Assembly (NCBI GenBank): GCA_963921425.1
Contig: OY992832.1
Coordinates: 19,194,835 to 19,258,834 of the forward strand
Source: Dryas octopetala
Taxonomy: Eukaryota > Streptophyta > Magnoliopsida > Rosales > Rosaceae
DNA length: 64,000 nucleotides
Direction: 5' to 3'
Below the pieces are notes generated by a model. It was given only the letters and a program-made list of their open reading frames with translations, was not told where the DNA came from and did no database searches. Both the position numbers and the translations under genes were made by a program. Below, piece by piece: positions 43,134-56,089 of this stretch (its first letter is position 1; every line of letters starts with the position of its first letter).

Positions 43134-46100
43134 ATGATGATGGACGTTGATAACCTTCTCGATTTTGAGTCAGAAGACCCACTTCTCGATCGTCCTTCTG
43201 TTACTAAGAAAAGGTTTTTCATATTTTTTTGGCTTTTGACCTTTATCCCAGTCTGGGTATTTAGGGTTTGCTTTCATGTTAGTGTTACTTCAATTGGTAT
43301 TTTTCTTTTTATCGTTTTCCACTTTACTTTTCTCAGTTTGTTTTCCTTTTAAGTGAATTTATTCCTTTTAAGTTTTAGACCTTTTTTCCCCTTAATAAAA
43401 TCAAAACCTTGAAGTTGATTATGCATGATTGTTGTTCATATTTATCACAAATTCTTGGATTCAAGTGACAATAATGAAAATTCAGTAACTTGAACAGGCA
43501 CTGTATCTATTTTATATCGAATTAGAGCTTACTAACAGAGAATGTACACTAGGATTTCCATAAAACTTGAGTGTATGATTTTGCCCAGTAATTGATGAAC
43601 ATGGTATGATTCTTTTTGTGTAATCTTTTCCTTTGGTGGTAATTTAGGAAGAAGCTTATTGGGTTGGATGACCTGTTGACTGATTTCTACATGGAAGAAG
43701 GCAAGCTTGTTGAAAAGGAATCTAAACGGGCAAAGGCACCAAGGAATTACGATTCAGATGAAGAGGATAATCATAAAGAGGCTTCGGTCTATGAACTTGT
43801 CGATAAGTGTGAAAACCAGGCAGATAAACTTACCTGTTCTAATATTTTCTGGTGTTATTTGTATACCATGTATCTTCTTTTGTAATTCAAAATATATACT
43901 CTCTCACACAGATGAAAGAAATAGGCGGTACTGAGGATAGCTTTGTGTGGGGCATATGCGTTTTCGGAGACCAGGTTTTCATCGAATATATACAATATCT
44001 ACATTGTGATACCTAATGCTTGCTTATTGTTCTGAAGATTTTGATAGGAGTTGATCTTTGAATTGTTAGTAGTTTCTTAGTCTTTGTTTAAACTTTGTGA
44101 GTGCAGAAAACCCCACCTCCTCTAACTTTTCCTGAGCTTAAGCATTGCACACTCTTGCAGTCTTTCATGAACAATAAGCTCAATTCTGTGGTTGAAATCT
44201 CTACAGAAAATGGTTAGTTATATTGATTGCCTCCTTTAAGTTATCACTGGTGTTTTTTTTTTTTTTTTTTAACTTGCAGTTTTGCATCAACATGAATTTC
44301 CTTTTGTGCATATTATGGCTGTTAGAGTCATGTGGCCTTGTAAAACTTTTTTGCATCAACATGAATTTCCTTTTGTGCTTATTATAGCTGTTAGAGTCAT
44401 GTGGCCTTGTAAAAACTTATATTAGTTACTTTTTAATATGCTGTGCAGGAGACTCTTTCCTCGAAGGATTATTAGTAAATGGATGGCTTTCAAAATTGGT
44501 TTTCTCCAGTGGTCATGTAGAAAAATCAGTAGCCACATGGACTTTTAATTTGAGTGAGTTTATTCGTCATTCCTATCTTTCCTTTTTAATACTCATGAAA
44601 GTTCTTGTGTTAATCCTTTTTTTTTGTCAGTGTTGTATTCATCGAAAGAGGAGTTGAGGACATCTGCATGTGACTTCTGGTGTGCTATTCTCTCATCTGG
44701 AAATGAGGTGAACTTGATCTTTGTTTTGTTGCTTCAATCAAGGTTTGATTGTATGATTTGTTAAAGAATGTTAATTCTGGTAATTAATTCCTGACAGGTT
44801 GATCCACAGCCTGTCAAAAGTGATTGGTTTCCTAGTTATTCTGAATTAAAAATAGCTCTTGAAAACTATGGTTTTCTATTCAAGTTTTCATCTAACACGA
44901 AATCTTTCCATTCCAGTAAGTTTTCTTACCTTCTTACCAGTTTTATGCATAATTCAGATTAGATGGTGTTTGTTTTTTTTTTTTTTGTAAACAGGAGAAA
45001 TATATTTATCCCTTCTTCTTAAGTAATCTATGTGATGATACTTGATAAAAATGTCCTTTATTATGTGTAAGTACAGTAAAGTGAAGAGAACTATATTCAC
45101 TGCCTTCATGTATTGGAAGGATTTTTTGGATTGTGGTGATGTTGATGTTACTGTGCCACATATTTACTTGGTATACCTGGGCATAGAAATGTACCCAGTA
45201 ATATGTGCTCCATATTCAGTTGGCCTACTGCCAATAAAGAAACAAAACTCTAGTGTTCAAAGGGTTTATTTACTCTTCTAATCTGACATATGTCTCTTAG
45301 GATGTTTTTCTTTATGGTACTTGAATATGAATATACATGAGTAGTGTTTTTTTGGATTCTCTATTATAGTTTATTTATTTTCCAATTTCTTTCCCATTTT
45401 TCCTTTATATTTCTTGTCATCTAATATACCAAATGGGTCTAGAAATTTCAAAGTTTTGCATGCTTTTTATATTGTCTCCTCACAGTACTTTTTAATTTGC
45501 CTTCTAGATTCTGCTTGTAGAGGTCCAGCTCAAAATATTAGAGCTTGGATTAAATTTTCAACTGCTTCTTTGCAAGTAAGGTAAGGAACAGCTGGAAATA
45601 TTACTTTCACAACACATACAAGTGCCATTTGCTTGTTGCATCATTGCTCAGACAGTTGATTCATAGGTTGATATTTGTAATTGAGTTTAGGAAATGCTTA
45701 TGAACAATTTGGAAATATGTTTGATTTTCATTGTTTTTATATTGTTGATATGATGCTTATTATATTTACAGGAGCAAAATGGCTATGTATTTGGCCTCAG
45801 AAGCCGAAGAGTTAATTGAAGTCATTATTTGTCTGTTTTTAGACCACCAGCTTCAAGGTCTGTTTGTGCTTTTGTATGAATGCATGCAATCAGCTATCAG
45901 TTATTTCACGGACAAAGAATGGGAATCTAGCTGTAAGAAGATAGCAAAATCTCTTGCTTGCAGGTTATTGACTCTACTGGTTGATTATTTTTTATCCACA
46001 TATATGTAGTTGAATTGAACTTTTTGCTAATTTGAATGGTGATTGCTCTACAATGTTGAGCAGAGTTCTTTATTGATTTTATAGTTTCGTGCACCTTTTT

Positions 46101-47920
46101 TAATGATATGTGTTTATTTCTTAAAAAAAAAAAAAATCATATATTTTAAAGTTTGCCGATTGGGACTAGAAAGGTGGTTTGTTCAAACAGATAGCACATG
46201 CACATAAGATTATAATTGCCATGTTCATAATCCATGGTTTTTGGTTACTTTGGATATCTGGACTATCATAGAAAGCCCTAGTGGAAAATTTCAAAACAAG
46301 AAGTTTGAAGTTTTAGAAACTAGGTACTTGATGTTCCTATTTAGCACTTGGTCATTGTGCCATTTAAATATACACATTGTTCTTGGTCATGGTTAAAAGA
46401 AGGGGGGGGAGGCAAAATAATCGAAGTCATTTCCTTTTGCTTTTTAGTTTCTTTACTTCTCCCTTATTGTTGCTGATTTTATGACATGCAGAGTCCCTAA
46501 GGGTGTGAACTGCCTTAGAATTGTGGAATGTATTTCAGGAGTCAATACTCGTAGTAAGCTGTTCAGAAGTACAGTTGCCTATCAAACCCTTCTTAGTTGT
46601 TTTGGTAATAAGGTACTGAACTTGATTACAAACTTGTTGAACATATATTACTAAATATGCTTTTATTCTAAATTTTATCGAACAATTGTTCCAACTAAGT
46701 AAGTTAACCTGCTAATAAAATAGAAGGATCAATCACACTTTTCACACCTGTTGTTTAGGCCAAATTTCACTTTGGTCCCTGACATTTCAATGTTGCAATG
46801 TTTGCCTTCCATTGACATTGCAGAGACTGAAACTCCAGTGATCAAAGTGAAATTTGGCCCAAACTACAGAGGTGCAAGTGTAATTGACCAGAAATAGATA
46901 CATTCTCTATGCAATAAGACTTGATTTTTAATACCATATGCATCTAAAAGTAGATTCTATAGTCATTAATTAATGTCTCTTTTCTTATTGTTATTATTTT
47001 CATACACTTACTTTTGTTTATATATTATCAGCAAGATTTAAATTGCGTTATGATTGCATCCTACTCCTCTACCTTGTAAACTCATACCCCTAATCATGTA
47101 TTTCTGGAAAAATAAAAGGTACTTGATGGTTGTTGAAATAGATCAAATTTATCAGTTCCTAACAGCTCAGATTTTAGGGAAATTGGTAATTTGTCATACT
47201 ATCTCAAAGCGGTAGATCCTGTAGCCCTTCAAGGTAATTTACGAAATTTAAGGCCATATATGAGAAGAGTATTTAGAGCCTATGTAAGAAGGGAAAGAAG
47301 GGACATCCCTATTGTATAATGAAAAAATTTTGTATTTCACACCTTCAATAAAATACTTTCCCACGAGCCTGAGAAGTGAGAGTTGAGAAAATAAAGCAAT
47401 GCATTACTGATGTTCATTGAGTGAATGTGTGTTGCTTATTCACTAAATCCTAGTCCTTTGACTACAAAAGACATTATTGGTAGTTTAAAATATCTGTATG
47501 TGTTATCTTTTGCACCTTAATTGCATAACTCTGATTTCACATTGCTGCCTGACTTGATGCTTTTCCTCAGGCCCTTAACGAAGAAGAGATCCTAAAACTG
47601 CTTGTCCAAATAAATGTGAAAGACAAAAGTTGTGATTTTTTCAAGATGTACATATACTTGGTATTGACAGAGAATTGGCTCTTGTCTAATCAACTATTAC
47701 AAGACAAGCCAGTCTTGAATGAAATGTGGGGCCTCTACTTACGAAATTGTTCTTGCCTGATCACCAATACAGATTTGAGAACTTTTGCATCTAAGGTATG
47801 GAATCAAACTTATTTGTTTTCTCCCTACACGGCTACACCTAAGTGGGTATATTAAAAGTATTTTCCGCGTTGCAGGTCCGTAATAAGGCGTCATATCTTC
47901 TGCAAGCCACCGCCAGCTAA
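43134..47920 (+). CDS. CANIN/SLF2-like SMC5/6-associated protein, 12 exons
   Basis: Exons: 43134-43213, 43648-43819, 43912-43974, 44107-44212, 44449-44553, 44631-44707, 44798-44915, 45508-45580, 45772-45963, 46492-46612, 47571-47795, 47876-47920. They sum to 1377 bases, in frame, 458 residues. The protein starts MMMDVDNLLDFESEDPLLDR, has a short acidic/basic region (KKLIGLDDLLTDFY, KRAKAPRNYDSDEED), then a helical, mostly globular body with KTPPPLTFPELKHC, LLVNGWLSKLVF, ACRGPAQNIRAWIKF, LLYECMQSAISYFTDKEWES and LNEMWGLYLRNCSCLI. By recall it resembles plant proteins annotated as coiled-coil SMC6- and NSE5-interacting (CANIN) domain, including Arabidopsis ASAP1-type SMC5/6 subunits. All introns are GT-AG except intron 2, which begins GC. 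Three ATGs in a row leave the exact start open by two codons. Confidence 0.7.
44284..44421. repeat. 69-bp tandem duplication in intron 4
   Basis: GCATCAACATGAATTTCCTT and the following text to GTGGCCTTGTAAAA occur twice with a 69-base step, between exons 4 and 5 of the CANIN-like gene. It should not affect splicing sites. Confidence 0.9.
46726..46889. mobile_element. Short MITE in intron 10
   Basis: GGATCAATCACACTT and GGCCAAATTTCACTTTGGTC at the left pair with GATCAAAGTGAAATTTGGCC and AAGTGTAATTGACC at the right. About 164 bases, non-coding. The target duplication is not clear. Confidence 0.7.
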
Positions 47921-49110
47921 TAAAAATTGGCAAGTTGAAAGTATGTATATTATCCACCTGAAACCAAAAATAAAATATAAGACTAGAAAATGATGCATGC
48001 TAGTATCATCTACTCTGTAGAGATGCTTGATATCTAATCAATGTGTTTTGTGAATGTGTACTCAACAAAGGGTAGTGGAAAGAAGCAGGTAGAAAATGGC
48101 CTGATGCGTTAATGTTGGTGAATTGCTAATTACTGGAGCTGTGTTCAGTTCCTGCCCTTTTTTGAGCTTGGACCAGCAAGATCCTGAAGCAGGTTGTTTT
48201 GAAGCATATTGGGGCTTGCCTCTAGTTGTTCGAGGGAATGCTTGTTTTCTTTGCTTCTTTCCTCCCTCGCTTGTTTCTATGTAATATTGATAGATATCGG
48301 TTATTAAAAATTGTATTATAGAACTTATTTACTCTTGAGCTAATTGGAGAGTGGAGACAAATGCAGAGTAGTAACAAAGACTTCCCCTACTTGATTTTAA
48401 AATGCCTTGGATTTTTCTTTTTTCAACCCTGAATTAGAGTGGGGAAAATGATTTTATTTTAAGTGGGTTAGCTTAATAGGATAATGAAACTTATGCAAAT
48501 ACCTTTTTAACCTTAATTATAATTGATGTTTAAGTTTTTTTTTTTTGTTGTTGTAGAAATTGATGTTTAAGTTTGAGTGCAACTATGTACACACCTCTAA
48601 TTTTCTCACCTTGCACCATTTCCTCTTTAAATTTAATACAATTTCTCAATAGACACTCCATAACCCTTCCGAAACACATTACACCAAACAAACAAAAAAG
48701 GTATATATCATACCCATGATGACCGATCCCAAATCCCTCACATAACGCAAAGCATTTCGTGGCCAACACTAAGGTGACATTTTGAGCTTCAGCTCCAATA
48801 GATTGATCCCTTGAATCTCGACAAATAAATTCAATCGATGCTTAATGCATCAAAATTTAGAAGCACCTCTCGAGGCTCGAATAGTCGACAAGAGCTTTTT
48901 GTGGCGATTAAAATAATAGAAAAAAGATTTGGCCTCACGTTTAGAAACATGACTAATTTATATATTGTATTTTTATTATTTAATTTATGTTTGATTTCAT
49001 TTTAATTCTTAATTTTAACCAATTTATTCTTTTAATTTGTTAACAATTTAATATATAACCCTCTCGACCAAAAAAGAAAACAATTTAATATAGCCCAAGC
49101 TGCCCAACGT
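47921..49110. other. 3' region of the CANIN-like gene and intergenic DNA
   Basis: Probably 3' untranslated to roughly 48330, where text becomes AT-rich. A minus-strand frame at 48530-48769 has no recognised motif. Nothing else seen. Confidence 0.5.
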
Positions 49111-49862
49111 TATATTTACATTTAGACACTAAACTATAGAGGTATTTCAATTGTATCTATTATCTACAAAATCATTTAAAAACATACTTTATCTAAAATC
49201 TAAATTAAAAAAATGAATTTTTCTTTTTCTTTTTTACCCCTCTCCACCTCTCACTCTCTCTCTTCCCTCTCTCCAACCAACCCTCCCAACCCAACCCCTC
49301 CCGACCCCACCCCCACCACAACCCGCCGGACCCTCCCCTTCCACTTATCAGAGTCTCTCTCTCTCTCTCTCTCTCATTTTTCTTTTTCCCTGTGTCTCCA
49401 TTCTTTCTCGCGTGACTTCACACAGTCCGGTCGTGACCAGTCCAACTCTGGCTAAGCCCAGCCATCGCAACACCACCAGCCACTAGCCCATAGCTCCTCT
49501 CTCTCCTCGACAATCCCTCTCTTCCCTTTCATCTCATGCGCGACTCCCTCCTTGTGCGTACCTCAACCGAGCCAAGGCCGACCATTTCTGGGCCACCGAC
49601 GAGTCCCCCTAGTGCAGCCATCCCCCCATGAGCTATAGTTGGGGTCGGGAAGATTATGGTGGGGGTAGGGTCGAGAGGGGCTGGTTTAGGAGGGTTGGCC
49701 GGAGAGAGGGAAGAGAGAATGTGTGGGAGACGGAAAGGGGTAAAAAAAGAAAAATTCATTTTTTCAATTAAGATTTTAGATGAGATATATTTTTGAATGA
49801 TTTTGTAAATAATTGATGCAATTGAAATACCCCCTTATAGTAAGTATCTAAATTAAATTTTA
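49111..49862. mobile_element. Inverted-repeat element between the two chromosome-biology genes
   Basis: Arms of about 100 bases pair: GGTATTTCAATTGTATC with its inverse near 49820-49845, ACAAAATCATTTAAAAACAT with its inverse near 49790, and AAAAAATGAATTTTTC with GAAAAATTCATTTTTT. The pyrimidine-rich core continues the symmetry: both strands encode a frame beginning MNFSF and rich in Ser, Leu and Pro (49213 plus, 49759 minus). These frames are mirror images caused by the inverted repeat, not genes. Confidence 0.7.
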
Positions 49863-49928
49863 GTCTTTACATTAAAGGGTGGCTTGAAGTTGGAACGTTG
49901 AGAGATATTCAAAATCAGGTTCGGAAAG

Positions 49929-49933
49929 CCGTT
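49929..49933 (-). promoter_or_regulatory. AACGG core upstream of shugoshin (MSA-like, weak)
   Basis: The minus strand reads CCACAACGGCTTTCC. The AACGG core is that of the mitosis-specific activator element bound by three-repeat MYB factors, but the flanking bases fit only partly. A single weak copy about 450 bases before the ATG. Confidence 0.25.
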
Positions 49934-50376
49934 GTGGAACCAAAGCTCACTCCAAACGCACATACTTTGCCGGTTTGCTTTGCTTTCTCTTTTGTTTCCC
50001 TTTCTTTTTTTTCTCAGTTGCTCAGAATCAGAATCCACCCTTCAGCCAAAATACTGAAATTTAGGGTTTTGCTTTATCTTTACCCTTCAGCCATTTGATT
50101 AGTTTCCCTCCTAAATTTCAAACCACAGCAATTTGTGCTTTTAAGAAACTCAAATTTGTTGGATTTCAGTCTCATTTCATTTCCAACTTTTTTTTTTTTC
50201 TCTGAATTCACTTATTTGTTTTGTTCAATTTCCCAATTCCGGTTCTGAGTCCTCCACAGTTGAAGTGGGTTTTCTTCCAGATATCACTGTTTTTCTTGTT
50301 GAAACCCCATTTCTTGAATACCCAATTGAGATTCTTGAAGTTAAATTAGGGTTTCAAACGCATGAGAGGTGAGAGA

Positions 50377-53179
50377 ATGGCTAAGAGGTCGTCTTTCGGT
50401 AGCTTAGTGCGGAAGAAGCTATCCGACATCACCAACTCGCAGACTGCGAAGCTTATCGGCCAAGATGAAAAGCCGCAGGAAAATTCTGCGGCTGATAAGG
50501 ACTACATTGACCAGCTCATGAGGGTACAATCTCACTCGGGTCCTCTTCAATTTTATTCTTTTTATTTTTTAATTTTTGCATTTTTGTTAAATTTGCTTAG
50601 TGGGGTTTTGTGTTGTGAATCTCTGAACCAGGAAAGAATGACTTTGCTCAGACTTGTTGCAGAAAGGAAGTATCCTTTTTATTGTTTCTTCAATGTTGTT
50701 TTCTCTTTCATTTAAATTTTTTAATCAGTTGGTGTTATTTTCTGCTTGGCAACTGAGATTGTGCCCGGGAAAAATGAATTACCAGACTGCTTGGTTGAGA
50801 TATATATGATAACACTCAAAGTTGTTCCCTTTTCTTTTGTATCTCTATGTGTTGCTCAATTTTGAGCAACCAATGGAGAAAGTGGGTTTTCTTTAATTAG
50901 TTTTGAACAGTAAAATCATTGAATTGAGTGGAGCTGAGTTGCAGAAACTGCGAGTCAGTCTTCAGAAATTGCAGCTACAAAATTTGAATCTTGCTCAATC
51001 AAACAGCCAGATGTTAGCGGTGCGTTTGTTTTCACATTGTTTTTAAGTCTCTAAAGTCTTTTTTTTTTGTAATTATCTAATTGTCTCTGGTATTTTCTCT
51101 GTTTTGTTGATTTTAAAGGAGCTTAATTTAGGAAGAGAAAAGGTAAGTTTGTCTATTACTGAAATATAGGTAAGTGCGTTGGTTTGTGGAGTCCTGCCCT
51201 ATCATCATATCTAACTTTGACTTCTCTGTTTTTGCTTATGCCAGGTAAAAAAACTACAGCATGAGCTTTTATGCAAGGATGCTTTACTTAAAGCAAAAAA
51301 TTTGGAAAAAGAGGTTAGCCCTGATCTTGCATTGTATAATGAGATGCAACTGAAATGTTTGACTTTGAAGTTCAGAGGAAATAAACCAATTAAACTTTTT
51401 ACATGGTGTGCACTAGTTATATTGTTATATAAAAATCAGTATTTCAGAAGAATATTTGATAAATCAAACTTTGTGATACGTGCTAGAACTGTTACTGTAG
51501 AGTTCTCTTGCTGTTTGCTTATTGAAATTTATTCTTCTCTTTTGATGGATGACTAAGAGCAACTTTAAGCAAGATGGAGGAATTACCGACTTAAATATAA
51601 TTAGCTTTACTTTGTATAATTCATTCTATCTCTTTTCTTTTCTGCCTTGTTATTGCCACTTAAAAATAGCTGCAACTATCACTGAACAGAAATCCTTAGT
51701 TCAGCTTCCAAAATCTTTTGTCAAAGGTCTAATTTGGAATAATTCATCATGATGGATAGAGTTAAACTCTGTCTCCTGCAACTGCAATAAGTATTCCTCA
51801 ATAGACCTGGAAACTGTCCCATGCCTATTCCTATTTTGGTGTTCTGCATTTGTTCGACAAATAAGTTATGGTTTCTGTGAGAAAAGAAAACAATTGCTGG
51901 CCCGCATCCTAACAATTAAGTATATTTATAGTCTATACAATGCAAGAAGTTGAGGAGATTGAAAATATTAGAGTAACTTCCTTCTGCATATATTGTTATC
52001 ATTCCCACTCCTGAAAATTTCCCTTGTTTTCATAAGATGGATGACAAACAATCAGTGACTTGGTGTTCTACTCTAGCAAATCTGATTCTGAAGTCATTCT
52101 ATATCAAATACAGGCCTTGAGTTAGAAGTTGCAATTAAAAAGAAAATTTGTTTGATTCTTTAATAATACATCCATTATCTTACAGGAAAAAGCCAAGATG
52201 AAATGTCAAAATACTGCCTCTGAGGTGTGTAAGCTAATCATTCAGTTACGAATCTGTGTGTGGCCATTGCATATCTCTCACTTAACCTCTTTTATTTTTC
52301 CAGCTCAAGGAAGAAGAGGAGGAAGATTTGCATAAAGCCGATAATGAAGACAAACCATGTAATGACAGCAAAAGGCGTTCCACAAGAAGTCGATGTAAAC
52401 TTTGATGATCTAATTTCCTCATTTGAATATTTATTGACTTTCCCCTTTCTTTTGCATCTGCCATTGTTTACATATGCACTTGCAATTTCTTTCAGCGATG
52501 GGCCCTTCTACCACATGCCAAAAGGTTGACCATAAAGAGAAGGTTGAAAATAAAAGGTTAGTTAACAACTGGTATTATGTAGATTTCGCAGCTCTCTAGA
52601 TAGTCCTGGTTGATGTATTGATAATGAATATGGATTCAGATACGGACACTCATTCAAATGCCATGAGCTTATTTGTACTACATCCCAATTAAACATTTGC
52701 GGGATACTCTTTTGCTAGATTTAATGTTTGATGTTTTTGTTGAGTATTAATTTTATGTCAGACCTCTAAAAAGTAATGCATGATGTTTTGATGTTTTCCC
52801 ATATATGAGAACTGTAATTTCTGTGCCAAGTTAATGTATACGCTCCCCCTTAATGTATGATTTTATTTTGTGCAGGCGGTGTTTGAGGAGGCAATCTGCT
52901 AGATTTAAATCCCATGAGAAGGAGCAGACGGAAAACTTGTTTGAGATAGAGGATGCCAAGTTTCCAGTCAGTCACACACTAGACAATCCAATGGCAAATG
53001 ATGGTCCAACTCCATTAATTTCATCTACTAGAAAACAAGAAAAAGAAGACAGCTGTGCCTCAAGGAGTGAAGGTGTACCACAAAGATCTTCAATTGGAAG
53101 GCCATTGCGCAAAGCAGCAGTGAAGGTTCAGTCCTACAAAGAAGTGCCTCTCAACGTTAAAATGCGGAGAGCAGAGTGA
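50377..53179 (+). CDS. SGO1: Shugoshin (centromeric cohesion protector), 9 exons
   Basis: Exons: 50377-50523, 50632-50669, 50911-51019, 51119-51142, 51245-51313, 52186-52224, 52304-52394, 52496-52556, 52876-53179. They sum to 882 bases, in frame, 293 residues. N-terminus MAKRSSFGSLVRKKLSDITN is the plant shugoshin start. A coiled coil follows from LMRERMTLLRLVAERNKIIE through ELQKLRVSLQKLQLQ and QMLAELNLGREKVKKLQHEL. The middle is charged and low complexity (LKEEEEEDLHKA). The C-terminal basic SGO motif is RRCLRRQSARFKSHEKEQ, and the tail carries RPLRKAAVKVQSYKEVPLNV and KMRR. Shugoshins protect centromeric cohesin, with PP2A, in meiosis and mitosis. An upstream in-frame ATG (50362) would add five residues; the MAKR start is preferred by family. 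Whether it is SGO1 or SGO2 cannot be settled here. All introns GT-AG. Confidence 0.92.
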
Positions 53180-55727
53180 GCAGAAAAGGCAGAATCTGAT
53201 GGTGAGAATACCTATGAAGCAAGGGGGGGACATAGAAGGCAAACTTCTGAAGAAAAGAAAAAATTCAATATGTTATAGAGAATACCAATGTGTTGAGCAT
53301 ATGTGTCACTTGTAAAAACTGTCTTCTCTTCTACTCTTTTATGTTACCCTAACTATTTTCACATGGGCGAGCCACATTAATATGTCTATTACACATTTAA
53401 TTATAATATTTTAGCTATTGCTATTAGCTAGTGAGAACATCATTCTCTAACCACATTGATTGAGATTCTCTAACCAATGCAAAGAGACAGCATATGCGCC
53501 TCCAGGATACAATAAAACATTGAATGGTCTGCGTTGTACATTGACATAGCCATGATTCATTCTTCGATATGCCTGATATAATATGCCATACTCTAATTAA
53601 GAAATGCGAGATCTACTGCTGTGATCTAAGAGTTTGCCCAAACTCAGGCACACTAAACAACATGAAATGATGGAGCAATAAGTAAGCTCATGTTGATCGT
53701 TCAAAAGAAGTAACTCCTTTCATACACACTCATTCAAAATTAATACTTAAATCTGAGTACCTAAGCATTGTCTTATGCTAAAAGTTTTTCTTTTTGGTTA
53801 GATATTATGCTTAAGGTAAATGATCAACTTAGATTGTGGAAAATACATGTATATTTTATGTAAACGACTTCAAATGCACAAATTCGCACACGTGCCCTTG
53901 CTGCGTGCATGAATCAGCGTTCAAATGCTCATTCATTTACCCAAATATTGCGGATGCATACGTTGAGATTTTGTATGTTTATGTATATCAATTTGAGAAA
54001 AATCAATATACTATTATTATATATGAGGATGTTTTGGTTGGTTTTATAAGCAATGATGCAGATCGTGGCGACCAATCTGTGTGATGGACAAGTGTATCTG
54101 AAATCAGATTTTGCCATGCATTTTAAAAAGAGCTTGTTTTTAGGAGGGCTCGTGAGCTGAAGCAAGCTCATGGTCTCATGGACATGGGCTCCACAAACAT
54201 CTTTTTCCTTAGGAATTTAGGAATGGGATTGGGCCACGTGGCCTAATCCAACTAACTATAACTTGCGAATCAGAGAGCCTCACAATCTCACATGCAAGCA
54301 AAAGAGCAACAGGACAAAGGGACCGTCATATTATCAGATTTCCAGACCTCAAAACCGCGTGAGATCAAGGACTGTTGTTTAGATATTTGCAAAAAATAAA
54401 TAATAAAATGCACCCTAAATTCTACACCTTTTATAAAGTAATTGAGCACTCAACCTGTTCAGTAATTGGAGTCCAATATTGTATTAGCAAGTCGTACATT
54501 CTTTAACCATACCTGCACACAATACCTTTAAGAATAATGTGCTATATTGAGTGCTATTCTTTTATTAATTATACGACTCGATGAACACTATAACATGTTA
54601 TACTATTATTTTGATAATTGTCGACACTTAATTTGGCCTATATATATGCTCTCTTTGTCATATTAAGTTTAATATACATTATTAAAGGTAAGTTTAATAT
54701 ACATTGTTAGTTAATTTTCTGATAGTTTACTTTACAGATTTAATAACCGTCTAACACTCTAACATAGCATCAAAATCTTGTATGCAGGAGGTTTTGAATT
54801 TGAAACATTCTAATTCACATGCTCCAGTACTTATTTGTTAGCATGCAGTATGAGACTGCACTTGTAGGGCTGCAGCCTAGTTTTACATATCAAGAAGCAA
54901 ATATATATGGTCACTCTGTTGGCTTAATTTGCAGCTGCACACAGAATAAAACTAGTTGTTTTGTACATCGATCCCCATACATATTTTTGTGTCAAGCTTT
55001 AACCTATAGTACTATACAATAAACTATATGATGTATTGAAATTAAATTAAATAAATATCACAGACTAATACAATATAATATGAACTTAGTTGAAGTAAGC
55101 TTTAACTTTTGTATAACGACCGCTTGGGATTCCAAAGATCTGCAAAAACATGATATGATTTGAGATGGAATTGACGACCCACCTAAAGACTAAAAGAGGA
55201 TACCCTTCTCTGCTTGCTTGCTAGCTATGAGTCTATGACCCATTTTTAATTTATCTTTAGATTTTCTTTGTATTTATGGACCCACACGCTTAAACAAAGT
55301 TGGCATCCATAATTTTCTGGGGTTCCCACCCGACAGGTATTAGCCGTTAGGACCCCACTATTGGTGACTTAAGCACACTCCATATATATATGCATATGGC
55401 CCAATGACTTTCTTTGAGTGATCATCCAATTGATATCAAACTGAATCCAGTTAATTAATTCCCCTTTGATGTAACCCCTAATTATATATACGATCACAAT
55501 TCTGTGCTTACGTTTAATGAATCAAATTTATTTCATTTGAACTGAGTTATGAAAGGAATTATTGGGAAAATTTTACATACAATTACGATTTAGGCCCAAA
55601 TAAATAGAGTTGGGCATTTAAATCGTGAACCAGAAAAACCAAACAAATAGGGGTGGGCATACAACTACAATTACACGTTAAGTGTTAAGTGTACGTAGTT
55701 TTAAATATAAGTATAATATGAACAAAG
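53180..55727. other. Intergenic downstream of shugoshin
   Basis: 3' untranslated sequence probably to about 53340. Thereafter AT-rich, with short unrecognised frames and no repeat structure I can support apart from short TA runs. Confidence 0.5.
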
Positions 55728-56080
55728 GTTAAATACAAAAATAATCCACAAATTTTATTGTGATTTTCAATTTAGTCCATTAATTATAAAAAGTGTCAAT
55801 TTAGTTTACAAATTTCTTAAATTGTACCAAAAACAGTACAAACGTTAACTTCCATAAAAAAAATTTAAGCCAAAATGTGATGAATTGATTGAAATATCCT
55901 TAAAAATGCAATCATATGTTGTGCACATGACTAATTTCGTTAATTTTTTGGATAAAAGTTAATATTTGTACTATTTTGATACAATTTGGAAAACTCGTGG
56001 ACTAAATTGACATTTTTTATATTTAAAAGACTAAATTGAGAATCATAGTAAAGTTCGTGGATCATTTTTGTATTTAATCC
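55728..56080. mobile_element. Mutator-type MITE, same family as 24213-24576
   Basis: GGTTAAATACAAAAATAATC at the left and GATCATTTTTGTATTTAATCC at the right are inverse, with TAAAAAGTGTCAATTTAGT and TTGTACC blocks as in the 24213 copy. Flanks ATGAACAAA and ATTAACAAA fit a 9-bp duplication with one change if the right edge is set one base further. Confidence 0.8.
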
Positions 56081-56089
56081 TATTAACAA

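Noticed and set aside
45042..45281. 79-codon frame in intron 7 of the CANIN-like gene
   Set aside because: Lies fully inside an intron whose flanking exons join in phase; no motif.
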